Shown: piece by piece, positions 55,430 to 64,000 of the stretch | How the letters are laid out: the number at the start of each line of letters is the position of its first letter | How positions within the stretch are numbered: position 1 is the first letter of the stretch | Assembly: GCA_905339295.1 (NCBI GenBank) | Contig: CAJPFI010000021.1 | Location: forward strand, 186,001-250,000 | Direction: 5' to 3' | Source of the DNA: Burkholderiales bacterium | GTDB taxonomy: Bacteria > Pseudomonadota > Gammaproteobacteria > Burkholderiales > Casimicrobiaceae | DNA: 64,000 nucleotides | Position numbers and translations under genes: made by a program | Notes under the pieces: model-generated | What the model saw: the letters and a program-made list of their open reading frames with translations, nothing else | Told to the model about the DNA's origin: nothing | Databases searched by the model: none

Positions 55430-56259
55430 CGCCCGACCAGTACTGCGAGTCGAAGGCCGCGCAAAGCGGCTCGTCGTTCTACTACAGCTTCCGGCTCCTG
55501 CCGGCGGAGCGGCGGCGCGCGATCACGGCGCTCTACGCGTACTGCCGCGAGGTCGACGACGTCGTCGACGAGACGCACGACCCGGCGGTCGCGCGCGCGA
55601 AGCTCGCGTGGTGGCGCATCGAGATCGCCGCGGTCTACGATGGCGCGCCGCAGCACCCGGTCGGGAAGGCGCTGGCGCCGGTGGTCCGCGCCTACCGCCT
55701 GCCGCGCGAGCACTTCGACGCCGTGATCGACGGGATGGCGATGGACCTCGAGCAGCGGCGCTACGCGGACTTCGCGGAGCTCGAGCGCTACTGCCACCGC
55801 GTCGCCGGCGTCGTCGGCCTGATGTCGGCCGAGATCTTCGGCTACGAGGAGCGGTCGACCGCGGGTTTCGCGCGCGACCTCGGCATCGCGTTCCAGCTCA
55901 CCAACATCATCCGCGACGTCGGCGAGGACGCGCGTCGCGGCCGCGTCTACCTGCCGCAGGACGAGCTCGCGCGCTTCGGCGTCCAGGCGTCGTCGATCCT
56001 GCGCGCGCGGGCCGAGCCCGGTTTCGCGGCGCTGATGGCCTTCGAGGTGGCGCGCGCCCGCGAATGGTACGACCGGGCGATGCGTCAGCTCGCCCCGCGC
56101 GACCGCAGGGCGCAGCGCGCGAGCCTCGCGATGGCGGCGATCTACCGGACGCTCCTCGACGAGATCGAGCGCGACGGCTTTCGCGTGCTCGACCGGCGCA
56201 TCGCGCTGACGCCGCTGCGCAAGCTCTGGATCGCGTGGCGCACCGCGCGCGCGGCATGA
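55426..56259 (+). CDS. hpnD: HpnD, presqualene diphosphate synthase
   Basis: A 277-residue squalene/phytoene synthase relative. It condenses two farnesyl diphosphates. SSFYYSFRLLPAERRRAITALYAYCREVDDVVDE holds the first Asp motif, IIRDVGEDARRGRVYLPQDEL the second. Both ends overlap neighbouring genes by 4 nt (ATGA), so hpnC-hpnD-hpnE is translated as one unit. Confidence 0.93.
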   Translation: MTPDQYCESKAAQSGSSFYYSFRLLPAERRRAITALYAYCREVDDVVDETHDPAVARAKLAWWRIEIAAVYDGAPQHPVGKALAPVVRAYRLPREHFDAVIDGMAMDLEQRRYADFAELERYCHRVAGVVGLMSAEIFGYEERSTAGFARDLGIAFQLTNIIRDVGEDARRGRVYLPQDELARFGVQASSILRARAEPGFAALMAFEVARAREWYDRAMRQLAPRDRRAQRASLAMAAIYRTLLDEIERDGFRVLDRRIALTPLRKLWIAWRTARAA

Positions 56260-57644
56260 CGATGGCGCACGGCGAACCCGCGCCGCGCGACGCGCGCGGG
56301 CGGCCAGTCGCGGTGATCGGCGGGGGCTGGGCCGGGTGCGCGGCCGCGTGGACGCTCGCGAGCCGAGGCGTCCCGGTCGTGCTGCACGAGGCCACGGGAG
56401 CGCTGGGCGGGCGCGCGCGCCGCGTCGAGCGCGCCGGTCTTCCGATCGACAACGGCCAGCACCTACTGGTCGGCGCCTACGAGGCGACGCGGTCGCTGCT
56501 GTGGGCCGTGCACGGGCGCCGCGTCGATCCCGGCATGCGCCGCCAGCGCCTCGCCATCACGCCGTTCGCACCCGCCTCCGGCGCGCCGGCGCTCGCCACG
56601 GCGGGCCTGCCCCCGCCGTGGAACCTGGTGATCGCGGTCGCGCGCGCGCGCGGGCTGAGCTGGGACGAGCGCGTCGCGACGTTGCGCTGGATGTCGGCGC
56701 TGCGCGCCGCGCGCTACGAACGAGCCGCGGGCGAGACCGTCGACGCGATGCTCGACGCGTTGCCGCGCCGCGTCGCGCGAGGCATCTTCGCGCCGCTCGC
56801 GCTGGCGGCGCTCAACACGCCGACCGCGCGCGCGTCTTCGCGCGTGTTCGCGCACCTTCTCGGCCGCATCTCGCGCGGTCGCGGCGCGTCGGACTTCCTG
56901 CTGCCGGCACTCGACCTTTCCGAGCTCCTGCCGGAGCCGGCCGCGCGCCGCGTCGAGGCGCGCGGCGGCGAGATCCGCCTGCGCGCGGCGGCCGTGGTCA
57001 CGTCCGCGACCGATACCGGCGTCGACATCTATGCGGGCGGCGGACGCTGGCGCGCCGCCGCCGCGATCGTCGCGGTCGGGCCGCACCAGCTCGCGCACGT
57101 GTTCGCGCCGGGCGTCACCGCGCATCCCGATGTCGCCGACGCGCTCGAGGCGGCCGCGGCGATGCGATTCGAGCCGACCGCGACGATCTACCTGGGCTTC
57201 CGCGAGCGCTACCGCATCCCCGGACGGATCGCGCGGCTCGACGACGCGCCGGGCCAGTGGATCTTCGACCGGCACGACGTGCTCGACCGCGCGCCGGAGG
57301 CCGCGACCGCCCGCGCACTCGAAGGCCTGGTCGCCGTGGTGATCTCGGCGGGCGCCGCGTCCGACGACCTCGATGCCAGGGCGCTGGCGGCTCGCGTGCA
57401 GTCGCAGCTCAAGCGCCTCGACGCCTCGTTCCCGGTCGCGGTGTGGTCGCAGGTGATCGTCGAGCGGCGGGCGACGTTCGCCTGCGAGCCCGGGCTGCGC
57501 CGGCCGCGAACCGCCGCGATCGGGCCGCGGATCCACCTCGCCGGCGACTACCTCGACCCGAACCTGCCGGCGACGATCGAGGCGGCCGTCGCGAGCGGCG
57601 AGGCGGCCGGTCGCGCGATCGCGCGCGCGCTCGCTGCGACGTAG
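56256..57644 (+). CDS. hpnE: HpnE, hydroxysqualene dehydroxylase
   Basis: A 462-residue FAD-dependent protein of the phytoene-desaturase type, the last step to squalene. The dinucleotide motif is VAVIGGGWAGCAAAWTLASRG and the flavin-closing region is IGPRIHLAGDYLDPNLPATIEAAVASGEAAGR. The ATG at 56256 overlaps the hpnD stop; a second ATG two codons later is also possible. No squalene-hopene cyclase lies in the window. Confidence 0.92.
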   Translation: MTMAHGEPAPRDARGRPVAVIGGGWAGCAAAWTLASRGVPVVLHEATGALGGRARRVERAGLPIDNGQHLLVGAYEATRSLLWAVHGRRVDPGMRRQRLAITPFAPASGAPALATAGLPPPWNLVIAVARARGLSWDERVATLRWMSALRAARYERAAGETVDAMLDALPRRVARGIFAPLALAALNTPTARASSRVFAHLLGRISRGRGASDFLLPALDLSELLPEPAARRVEARGGEIRLRAAAVVTSATDTGVDIYAGGGRWRAAAAIVAVGPHQLAHVFAPGVTAHPDVADALEAAAAMRFEPTATIYLGFRERYRIPGRIARLDDAPGQWIFDRHDVLDRAPEAATARALEGLVAVVISAGAASDDLDARALAARVQSQLKRLDASFPVAVWSQVIVERRATFACEPGLRRPRTAAIGPRIHLAGDYLDPNLPATIEAAVASGEAAGRAIARALAAT

Positions 57645-57655
57645 CAGCCTCGGGG

Positions 57656-59305
57656 TCAGAGCGCCTTCGCGCGCTCGCGCAGCGCGAACTTCTGGATCTT
57701 GCCGGTCGACGTCTTCGGCAGCGGGCCGAACACGACGCTGCGCGGTGCCTTGAAATGCGCGAGCCGCTCGCGGCACCACGCGATGATCTCGTCGCCGGAC
57801 ACGGCGCTCGCGTCCGGCTTCAGCGTCACGAACGCGCACGGCGCCTCGCCCCAGCGCTCGTCGGGCCGGGCGACGACCGCCGCCTCCATCACCTGCGGAT
57901 GGCGGTAGAGGCACTCCTCGACCTCGAGCGAGCTCACGTTCTCGCCGCCGGTGATGATGATGTCCTTGCTCCGATCGCGGACCTCCGCGTAGCCGTCGGG
58001 ATGCCACACCGCGAGGTCTCCGGTCGCGAACCAGCCGTGCGCGAACGCCGTCGCGGTCGCCGCCGGGTTCTTGAGGTAGCCCTTCATGATCGTGTTCCCG
58101 CGGAGCATCAGTTCACCCATCGTCGCGCCGTCGCGCGGAACCGGCGTGCCGGTCGCGGGATCGGCGACCTGGATCCCGGAGAGCGTCGGCATCGCGACGC
58201 CCTGCCGCGCCATGCGGCGCGCCCGGTCCGCGAGCGGGAGCGCCGCCCAGTCGTCCTGCGGCGCGCACAGCATGGCCGGGCCGTAGGACTCGGTGAGCCC
58301 GTAGAGATGCGTGACGCGAAAGCCCATGGCCTCCATCGCCTCGATGACGGCCGACGGCGGCGCCGCGCCGCCGGTCGCGACGTCGACCGTGTGATCGAAG
58401 CGGAGCTTCGCCCCGGCGGGCGCGTGGATCAGCATCGACAAGACGATCGGCGCGCCGCACAGGTGCGTGACGCCGCGGTCGCGGATCGCGCGAAAGATCG
58501 CCGCCGGCTCGACGCGCCGCAGGCACACGTGCGTGCCGCCGGCGGCCGTGACCGCCCACGTGTAGGTCCACCCGTTGCAGTGGAACATCGGCAGCGTCCA
58601 CAGGTACACGCTCTGCGCGGAAAGCCGCAGCGCGAGCGCGTTGCCGAGCGCGTTCAGGTACGCGCCGCGGTGGTGGTAGACGACGCCCTTCGGGTCGCCG
58701 GTCGTGCCGGACGTGTACAGCAGCGCGATCGAGTCCCATTCGTCGAGCGGTCCCGGCCACGCGTACGCCGGATCGCCCTCCGCGAGCAGCGCCTCGTAGC
58801 TCACGCCGCCGAGCCGCTCGCCGCCCGGCCCCTCGGCATCGTCGATGTCGACGACCAGGATGTCCCGACCGAGCGCCGCGAGCGCGGCGCGCATCGTCGG
58901 CGCGAACTCGGGATCGGTGACGACGACCTTCGCTTCGCCGTGCGCGAGGCAGAACGCGAGCGCCGCGGCGTCGAGGCGGACGTTGAGCGCGTTCAGCACC
59001 GCGCCCAGCGCAGGCACCGCGTAGTGCAGTTCCAGCATCGCAGGGATGTTCGGCGCCATGACCGCCACGGTGTCGCCCCGACCCACGCCGCGCGCGGCGA
59101 GCGCGCTCGCAAGGCGGCGCGCGCGGGCGCCGAACTCGGCGTAGGTGTACGCAAGCCGGCCGTGCCTGACGGCGATGCGGTCCGGCCAGACCGCCGCGCT
59201 GCGCTCCAGGAACGAAACCGGCGAGAGCGGGACGTGGTTGGCCGGCGCGCGAGCGAGGTCGCGCACGAACGGGTGGCCGGGGTCGAGCGGTCGGGTGTCG
59301 GTCAT
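57656..59305 (-). CDS. Acyl-CoA synthetase (AMP-forming)
   Basis: A 549-residue ANL-superfamily ligase. ATP loop YTSGTTGDPKGVVYHHRG, middle motif YGLTESYGP, hinge DRSKDIIITGGENVSSLEVE and the C-terminal catalytic Lys in PKTSTGKIQKFALRE are all present. It resembles medium-chain and methylmercaptopropionate-type ligases; the acid cannot be chosen. AAGGA lies 8 nt before the ATG at 59305, so this is preferred over the ATG at 59314. Convergent with hpnE. Confidence 0.9.
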   Translation of the reverse strand: MTDTRPLDPGHPFVRDLARAPANHVPLSPVSFLERSAAVWPDRIAVRHGRLAYTYAEFGARARRLASALAARGVGRGDTVAVMAPNIPAMLELHYAVPALGAVLNALNVRLDAAALAFCLAHGEAKVVVTDPEFAPTMRAALAALGRDILVVDIDDAEGPGGERLGGVSYEALLAEGDPAYAWPGPLDEWDSIALLYTSGTTGDPKGVVYHHRGAYLNALGNALALRLSAQSVYLWTLPMFHCNGWTYTWAVTAAGGTHVCLRRVEPAAIFRAIRDRGVTHLCGAPIVLSMLIHAPAGAKLRFDHTVDVATGGAAPPSAVIEAMEAMGFRVTHLYGLTESYGPAMLCAPQDDWAALPLADRARRMARQGVAMPTLSGIQVADPATGTPVPRDGATMGELMLRGNTIMKGYLKNPAATATAFAHGWFATGDLAVWHPDGYAEVRDRSKDIIITGGENVSSLEVEECLYRHPQVMEAAVVARPDERWGEAPCAFVTLKPDASAVSGDEIIAWCRERLAHFKAPRSVVFGPLPKTSTGKIQKFALRERAKAL

Positions 59306-59371
59306 CGGCGTCATCCTTGCGGGGTGTCGCGCCCGGCGGTGGCCCGCAAGCCCTCCGCCGGCGCGGACTCG

Positions 59372-59836
59372 TCAGCGGGCGCGCGTGCTTCCCGGACGCT
59401 GGCGCAGCAGGCGCTGCTGCTCGCGGTCCCACTCGCGCTCGCGGATCGCGGCGCGCTTGTCGTGCTGCTTCTTGCCCTTCGCGAGCCCGACTTCCAGCTT
59501 CACGAGCCCGCGCTTGTAGTGCAGGTCGAGCGGGATGAGCGTGTAGCCCGCGCGCTCGACGCGCCCGATGAAGCGGTTGATCTCCTCGCGGTGCATCAGC
59601 AGCCGGCGCGTGCGCGTCGGATCCGCCTGGACATGGGTCGAGGCCTGGGCGAGCGGCGAGATGTGCGCGCCGACGAGCGCGATCGCCCCGTTCCTGACGA
59701 CCACGTACGCCTCCTTGAGGTTCGCGCGACCCGCCCGGATGGCCTTCACCTCCCAGCCCTCGAGCGCGAGACCGGCCTCGACCCGTTCCTCGATAAAATA
59801 GTCGTGGAACGCCTTCCGGTTCTCGACGATGCTCAT
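59372..59836 (-). CDS. smpB: SsrA-binding protein SmpB
   Basis: A 154-residue tmRNA partner for rescue of stalled ribosomes. [36 protein letters not shown], the YAIV-like KEAYVVV and the C-terminal [20 protein letters not shown] tail are diagnostic. TACAAT lies 6 nt before the ATG, again suggesting a leaderless message. Divergent from ratA, a common pairing. Confidence 0.95.
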   Translation of the reverse strand: MSIVENRKAFHDYFIEERVEAGLALEGWEVKAIRAGRANLKEAYVVVRNGAIALVGAHISPLAQASTHVQADPTRTRRLLMHREEINRFIGRVERAGYTLIPLDLHYKRGLVKLEVGLAKGKKQHDKRAAIREREWDREQQRLLRQRPGSTRAR

Positions 59837-59869
59837 GGCCGGATTGTAGCCAATGCCCCCGCCTCCGCC

Positions 59870-60307
59870 ATGAAGCGCCTCCAGCACTCGGTCCTCGTCC
59901 CCTATGCCGCACGCGAGATGTACGACCTCGTCGACCAGGTCGAGCACTATCCGCGGTTCCTGCCGTGGTGCGGCGGCGCGCGGGTGGTCGACGACGGCCG
60001 GCCGGGCCGGCTCGTGCGGCTCGACATCGATTACCACGGCATCCGTGCGCACTTCACGACCTCGAACGTCAACGTCGAGGGCGAGTCGATCGTCGTGACC
60101 CTGGTCGACGGCCCGTTCCGGCACCTGCACGGCGAGTGGCGCTTCCGCGTGCTCGCCGAGGCCGCATGCAAGGTCGAGTTCGAGTTCGCCTACCAGTTCG
60201 CGAGCGGACTGCTCGAGCGCGCGGTCGGCCCGGTGTTCGACCACATCGCGTCGACGTTCGTCGACGCGTTCGTGCGCCGCGCGGAATCGGTGTACGGCCC
60301 GCGATGA
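59870..60307 (+). CDS. ratA: RatA/Coq10-family START-like protein
   Basis: A 145-residue lipid-binding-fold protein. [40 protein letters not shown] and the C-terminal [36 protein letters not shown] are typical. E. coli RatA blocks ribosome subunit joining; the mitochondrial relative Coq10 handles ubiquinone. The role here is open. Its stop overlaps the rnfH start as ATGA. Confidence 0.92.
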   Translation: MKRLQHSVLVPYAAREMYDLVDQVEHYPRFLPWCGGARVVDDGRPGRLVRLDIDYHGIRAHFTTSNVNVEGESIVVTLVDGPFRHLHGEWRFRVLAEAACKVEFEFAYQFASGLLERAVGPVFDHIASTFVDAFVRRAESVYGPR

Positions 60308-60624
60308 GCCTCCTGCGCGTCAGCGTGGCGTGGGCGTCGCCGCGGTCGACCGGCACCGTCGCGCTCGACCTGCCGCGCGGCGCGACCGTCGCCGACGCGG
60401 TGTCGGCGTCGGGCGCGCTCGCGCGCGCGGGCGTCGACGAGGCGACGGCCGGCTTCGCGATCTTCGGCCAGACCGCGCATGCGTCCACGCCGCTCGCGGA
60501 CGGCGACCGGGTCGAGGTCACCCGCCCGCTCGTCGCCGACCCCGGGGCCGCGCGGCGCGACCGGGCGGCGGCCCATCCGCTGCCGCCTGCGCACCTGCGG
60601 CAGAAAACGCCGAGGCGCCGCTGA
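60304..60624 (+). CDS. rnfH: RnfH family ubiquitin-fold protein
   Basis: A 106-residue beta-grasp protein: [29 protein letters not shown], then [31 protein letters not shown]. Always paired with ratA, as here by a 4-nt overlap. The function is unknown. The C-terminal 25 residues are Arg/Pro-rich and variable. Confidence 0.9.
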   Translation: MSLLRVSVAWASPRSTGTVALDLPRGATVADAVSASGALARAGVDEATAGFAIFGQTAHASTPLADGDRVEVTRPLVADPGAARRDRAAAHPLPPAHLRQKTPRRR

Positions 60625-60674
60625 CGGACGGCGTCCGACTGGCGCGCCCGCGCCCGTTCGGCCACAATTCGCCG

Positions 60675-61262
60675 ATGCCCGGGTTCCCGAAGCGCGCCGC
60701 CTCGCTGGTCGCGCTGGCCCCCCTTGCGCTCGCGCTGGCCGCGCCGCCGGCGCGCGCGCTCGACGGCGCGGACGCCGCGTTCGCGCCGCGGGCGCGCGCG
60801 GGCGTAGAGCGCGCCTGGCACGACGCGCAGGACGTCGCGATCTTCGCGCTCGGCCTGATCGGCGTGAGCTACCGCTACGGCAGCGAGTCTCCCGAGCGCG
60901 GGCTCGATTGCAGCGGCCTCGTGCGCCATGCCTTCCAGCAGGTCACCGGCGTGACGCTGCCGCGGACGTCGAAGGCGATGAGCGGCGTCGGCGAGCCGGT
61001 CGCGCACGCGGACCTCGCGCCGGGCGACCTCGTGTTCTTCGACACGCGCCGCTTCGCCTACTCGCACGTCGGCATCTACCTCGGCGAAGGGCGCTTCGTG
61101 CACGCGCCGGCGCGCGGCCGCGCGGTCCAGGTCGCCGAGATCGACAACGCCTACTGGCGCAAGCACTTCAACGGCGCGCGCCGCCTGGTCGGCGTGCTGC
61201 CCGGCCTCGTCCCGGAGGCCCGAGCCGCGTCGGTCGCCGCCGCGGCGGCCGCCCGTCGCTGA
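60675..61262 (+). CDS. NlpC/P60 (C40) family peptidoglycan endopeptidase
   Basis: A 195-residue protein. A signal peptide (SLVALAPLALALAAPPARA) leads to a C40 domain with the catalytic Cys79 in GLDCSGLVRHAFQ and His in YSHVGIYLGEGRFVHAPA. It would cut peptide cross-links in the cell wall. CACAAT lies 6 nt before the ATG. The Ala-rich tail is of no known meaning. Confidence 0.9.
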   Translation: MPGFPKRAASLVALAPLALALAAPPARALDGADAAFAPRARAGVERAWHDAQDVAIFALGLIGVSYRYGSESPERGLDCSGLVRHAFQQVTGVTLPRTSKAMSGVGEPVAHADLAPGDLVFFDTRRFAYSHVGIYLGEGRFVHAPARGRAVQVAEIDNAYWRKHFNGARRLVGVLPGLVPEARAASVAAAAAARR

Positions 61263-61278
61263 GAGGGCGCGAAGCGCG

Positions 61279-61920
61279 TCAGTCGCGCGCGCCGGCGCGC
61301 TTCAGCCGCTCGATCATCGCCTCGTCGCCGTTGCGCGTCGCCCATCCGAGCGCCGACGCGCCGTTCTCGTTACGACGGTTGACGTTCGCGCCGCGCGCGA
61401 TCAACAGGATCGCCGTCGAGTAACGGTTCTCGCGGACCGCCATCATCAGCGCCGTCGTGCCGTTCGGGGACGCCGCGTCGATGGCGGCCCCCTCGCCCAG
61501 CAGCCAGCGCACGATGTCGTCGTGGCCGCCGGTCGCGGCGTAGATCAGCGGCGTCCAGCCGCTCGGCGTCACCGAGGCGCCGCGCGCCCGCAGCGCCCTG
61601 GCGACACCCGCGTGGCCGTTCAGGCACGCGACCATCATCGCGGTGTCGCCCCAGCGGTTTCGCCGGTCGGGCTCGGCCTTCGCGGCGAGCAGTGCGTCGA
61701 CTGTCGCCGCGCTGCCTTCGCGCGCCGCGACGACCAGCGCCGGCTCGCCGTTCGCGTCGACGCTGTTCGGGTCGATGCCGCGCGCGAGGAGTTCGCGCAC
61801 CTGCCCGACCCGGTCATTCCTGATCGCGATGAAGAAGTCGTCCAGCAATCCCTGCGCGGCGAGCGGGAGCGCGCAGGCGAGCGCCAGGATCGCGAGCGGA
61901 AGGCGGAGGTCAGGGCGCAT
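61279..61920 (-). CDS. Exported ankyrin-repeat protein
   Basis: A 213-residue protein. The signal peptide (LRLPLAILALACALPLAAQ) is followed by five to six ankyrin repeats with recurring G-x-T/A-ALMxAxxxG patterns, e.g. NGEPALVVAAREGSAATVDALL and NGTTALMMAVRENRYSTAILL. Likely a periplasmic protein-binding module with unknown partner. Its start lies 11 nt inside the end of tatD, so it is probably translated with tatD. Confidence 0.88.
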   Translation of the reverse strand: MRPDLRLPLAILALACALPLAAQGLLDDFFIAIRNDRVGQVRELLARGIDPNSVDANGEPALVVAAREGSAATVDALLAAKAEPDRRNRWGDTAMMVACLNGHAGVARALRARGASVTPSGWTPLIYAATGGHDDIVRWLLGEGAAIDAASPNGTTALMMAVRENRYSTAILLIARGANVNRRNENGASALGWATRNGDEAMIERLKRAGARD

Positions 61921-62686
61921 CGGGATCGATCCTGAAAAGCCGGAAGAAATTGGCCGACGTCGCGTGCGCGACGGCGGCGAGGCCGTCGCCGCGCAGGCGC
62001 GCGATCGCCTCGGCGACGTGCACGACCCACGCGGGCTCGTTGGTGCGGCCGCGGTGCGGCACCGGCGCGAGGTACGGGCTGTCGGTCTCGATCAGCATGC
62101 GGTCGAGCGGCACGCGGCGCGCGACCTCGTGCAACGCCGACGCGTTCCTGAACGACACGATGCCGGAGAACGAGATGTGGAAGCCGAGGTCCATCGCGGC
62201 GGCCGCGACCTCCCACGATTCGGTGAAGCAGTGCATGACTCCGCCCACCTCGTGCGCGCGCTCGTCGCGCAGGATCGCGAGCGTGTCGTCCGCGGCGCTC
62301 CGCGTGTGCACGACCAGCGGCTTGCCCGCCTCGCGCGCCGCGCGGATGTGCGTGCGGAACCGCTCGCGCTGCCAGCCGAGGTCTCCCGTGAGGCGGTAGT
62401 AGTCCAGGCCCGTCTCGCCGATCGCCACGACCTTCGGCCGTGCCGCCAGCGCGACCAGCGTCGCCACGTCCGGCTCGGTCGTGTCCGGGTAGTCGGGGTG
62501 CGTGCCCGCGGTCGCGTAGAGGTTCGCGTGCCCGGTCGCGAGCGCGTGCACGCGCGGCCAGTCCGGCAGGTCGACCGAGATGCACAGCGCGTGCGTGACG
62601 TTCGCCGCGCGCATCGCGTCGAGCCTCGCGGGCAGGTCCGCCGAGAGCTCGGGGAAGTCGAGGTGGCAATGGGAGTCGACGAACAT
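61910..62686 (-). CDS. tatD: TatD-family metal-dependent hydrolase (DNase)
   Basis: A 258-residue TIM-barrel hydrolase. DSHCHLDFPELS supplies two metal His; IGETGLDYYR the Glu; VVHTRSA and MHCFTES further His; IETDSPYLAP the Asp. TatD proteins act as 3'-5' exonucleases in DNA repair. Its place after holB and pilZ is conserved in proteobacteria. Confidence 0.93.
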   Translation of the reverse strand: MFVDSHCHLDFPELSADLPARLDAMRAANVTHALCISVDLPDWPRVHALATGHANLYATAGTHPDYPDTTEPDVATLVALAARPKVVAIGETGLDYYRLTGDLGWQRERFRTHIRAAREAGKPLVVHTRSAADDTLAILRDERAHEVGGVMHCFTESWEVAAAAMDLGFHISFSGIVSFRNASALHEVARRVPLDRMLIETDSPYLAPVPHRGRTNEPAWVVHVAEAIARLRGDGLAAVAHATSANFFRLFRIDPDAP

Positions 62687-62775
62687 CTCGGGTACCAGAC
62701 ATCAGGCATCGGGCACCAGGAAGAGCGCGGCGCGCTGCGCTGCGTCACCGATCGCTGACTGCCGATCCCCGACGC

Positions 62776-63153
62776 CTACAAGGTATGCGTCGACCGCGAC
62801 GACGCGAGCGACTCGCCCAGGATCCTCTCGATGGTCGCGCGCGCGGCCGCGCCGGTCTCGTCCAGCGTGAACTGCACGCCGATGCCCTGCGTGCGGCTGC
62901 CCTGCACGCCCTCGGGCGTGATCCAGACGACCTTGCCCTGCACGGCGATGCGGTTCGGGTCGTCCATGAGCGACAGCAGCATGAACACCTCCTCGCCGAG
63001 CAGGTAGCTGCGCGACGTCGGGATGAAGATGCCCCCGCCCTTCAGGAACGGCATGTAGGCGGCGTAGAGCGCCGCCTTCTCGCGGATGTTGAGCGACAGG
63101 ACGCCGGGGCGCGCTACGCCCACCGGCGGAGTGACGCTCCTGGGCTCCGCCAT
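62776..63153 (-). CDS. pilZ: PilZ-domain protein (non-canonical, type IV pilus type)
   Basis: A 125-residue protein matching the founding PilZ of pilus biogenesis: LSLNIREKAALYAAYMPFLKGGGIFIPTSRSYLLGEEVFMLLSLMDD, then GKVVWITPEG and TQGIGVQF. The RxxxR and D/NxSxxG c-di-GMP motifs are absent, as in the P. aeruginosa PilZ prototype, so it probably acts by protein contact. ATG at 63153, 2 nt after holB. Confidence 0.9.
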   Translation of the reverse strand: MAEPRSVTPPVGVARPGVLSLNIREKAALYAAYMPFLKGGGIFIPTSRSYLLGEEVFMLLSLMDDPNRIAVQGKVVWITPEGVQGSRTQGIGVQFTLDETGAAARATIERILGESLASSRSTHTL

Positions 63154-63155
63154 CG

Positions 63156-64000
63156 TCAGCCGAACAGGGCGCGATAGTCCGCCAGCAGGGCCTCGGCGAC
63201 GAGCCGCGGCTGCAGCGGATGGGCGAGACGGGCGCGCTGGACAAGCACCGATCGATGATAGCGGCAAAGACCGATCCTCGCCACCTTCGGCGCGAGCGAA
63301 GCCAGCGCCGCCGCATGGACGGGCAGCCGCTGCGGCGCCCCGCCCGCCGACACGCGCGCGAGGTCCGCCGTCCAGCGCGCGAGCGCGTCGACCGCGACGG
63401 CGAGCCGCGGCCGCCGCTCGTCCTTGCCCCCGCTCTCGATGCGCGCGCCCAGCGCGATCGGCGCGAGGCGCTCGGGGCGCGCGAACGCGTCGTACCAGGC
63501 CTTGCGCTCGGCGCGGCCGCCGGGCTCGGCCAGCGCGAGCGCGGCCATCGGAGCCCCCCCTGCTTCGGCGAGGACGTCGGCCGGCTCGGCGACACCCTGC
63601 GATCGCAGCCACGCGATCGCCTCGTCCGTCCCCGGGACCGGCGCCGGCACGCGCAGGCAGCGGCTGGTGACGGTGGGCATCAGCCGTCCGGGCTGGTGGG
63701 AGACGAGCAGGAGGGTCGTGCCGGGCGGCGGCTCCTCGAGGGTCTTGAGCAGCGCGTTCGCCGCCGACGCGTTCATCCGTTCCGCGGGCACGATCACGGC
63801 GACGCGCCCGCCGCGGCGATGCGTCGAGACCTGCATCATCTCGACGAGATCGCGCACCTGCTCGACGTCGATCTCCTGGACCGGCTTGCGCTCGCCGGTG
63901 TCCCTGTCGGTCCTGAAAAGCTCGAGCACGCGCAGGTCCGGATGGGTTCCCGCCGCGACGTAGCCGCATCCCGCGCAGGCGCCGCAGGCGAGGCCTCCCT
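63156..64000 (-). CDS. holB: DNA polymerase III delta' subunit, 5' end outside the window
   Basis: About 280 codons of a clamp-loader subunit; the frame runs off the right edge. At the edge CGACAGCGY gives three of the zinc-binding Cys of delta'. The block ERMNASAANALLKTLEEPPPGTTLLLVSHQPGRLMPTVTSRC is the AAA+ sensor region with the SRC motif. The C-terminal collar domain is complete. Followed at once by pilZ and tatD. Confidence 0.92.
   Translation of the reverse strand, partial: GGLACGACAGCGYVAAGTHPDLRVLELFRTDRDTGERKPVQEIDVEQVRDLVEMMQVSTHRRGGRVAVIVPAERMNASAANALLKTLEEPPPGTTLLLVSHQPGRLMPTVTSRCLRVPAPVPGTDEAIAWLRSQGVAEPADVLAEAGGAPMAALALAEPGGRAERKAWYDAFARPERLAPIALGARIESGGKDERRPRLAVAVDALARWTADLARVSAGGAPQRLPVHAAALASLAPKVARIGLCRYHRSVLVQRARLAHPLQPRLVAEALLADYRALFG

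Noticed and set aside
62687-62775. Repetitive-looking CATCAGGCATCGGGCACC stretch between tatD and pilZ
   Set aside because: Only one or two imperfect units are visible in this window; no array, spacer pattern or CRISPR structure. No CRISPR array was seen anywhere in the window.

Overview
The window is chromosomal DNA from a very G+C-rich Gram-negative bacterium, most likely a betaproteobacterium (Burkholderiales or a close relative). This rests on gene order: rpsB-tsf-pyrH-frr-uppS-cdsA-dxr-rseP-bamA-skp-lpxD-fabZ-lpxA-lpxB-rnhB, tig-clpP-clpX-lon-hupB, smpB/ratA-rnfH, guaB-guaA and holB-pilZ-tatD. It also rests on lipid A and outer-membrane assembly genes and on hpnCDE (squalene for hopanoids). 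The species cannot be named from sequence alone.

Layout. 0.2-3.85 kb: a three-subunit molybdenum hydroxylase of the form II CO-dehydrogenase-like type (minus strand). 4.1-7.0 kb: a SelD-associated type of flavoprotein, an exported metallo-beta-lactamase-fold protein and an inositol-phosphatase-family protein (plus). 7.3-11.1 kb: metabolic genes and small proteins (minus). 11.5-26.0 kb: the large translation / isoprenoid / envelope operon (minus), ending in a long perfect hairpin after rnhB. 26.3-28.4 kb: ygfZ, a DUF4936 gene and an NRDE gene (plus). 28.4-31.6 kb: an ldcA-tadA-ridA group with overlapping stops and starts (minus).

31.0-41.5 kb is the accessory part. It holds a worn GNAT gene, a higA antitoxin whose higB toxin is frameshifted, a P-type cation ATPase gene that has lost its middle, an intact phosphoketolase, a tandem universal stress protein, a non-coding and locally A+T-rich stretch, and a three-gene minus-strand operon abiEi-abiEii-(AEP primase + SF2 helicase of the TOTE conflict family). 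The three frames overlap by 4 nt each. A near-consensus promoter lies inside a 12-nt-arm inverted repeat and should give a leaderless message. The cassette lies directly behind guaA, and a piece of the guaA 3' end recurs 4.5 kb away, as if the cassette had entered at the guaA 3' end. This putative composite defence operon is the most interesting object in the window.

41.5-64 kb returns to core genes: guaA, guaB, a DUF4124 gene, ppiD, tRNA-Asp, tRNA-Val, hupB, lon, clpX, clpP, tig, tRNA-Leu, hpnC-hpnD-hpnE, an acyl-CoA synthetase, smpB, ratA-rnfH, an NlpC/P60 hydrolase, an ankyrin protein, tatD, pilZ and the 3' part of holB, which runs off the right end. Sigma-32-like promoters precede both lon and clpP with the same 14-nt spacer. 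Several genes carry a -10-like hexamer only 5-6 nt before the start codon, which suggests leaderless transcripts.
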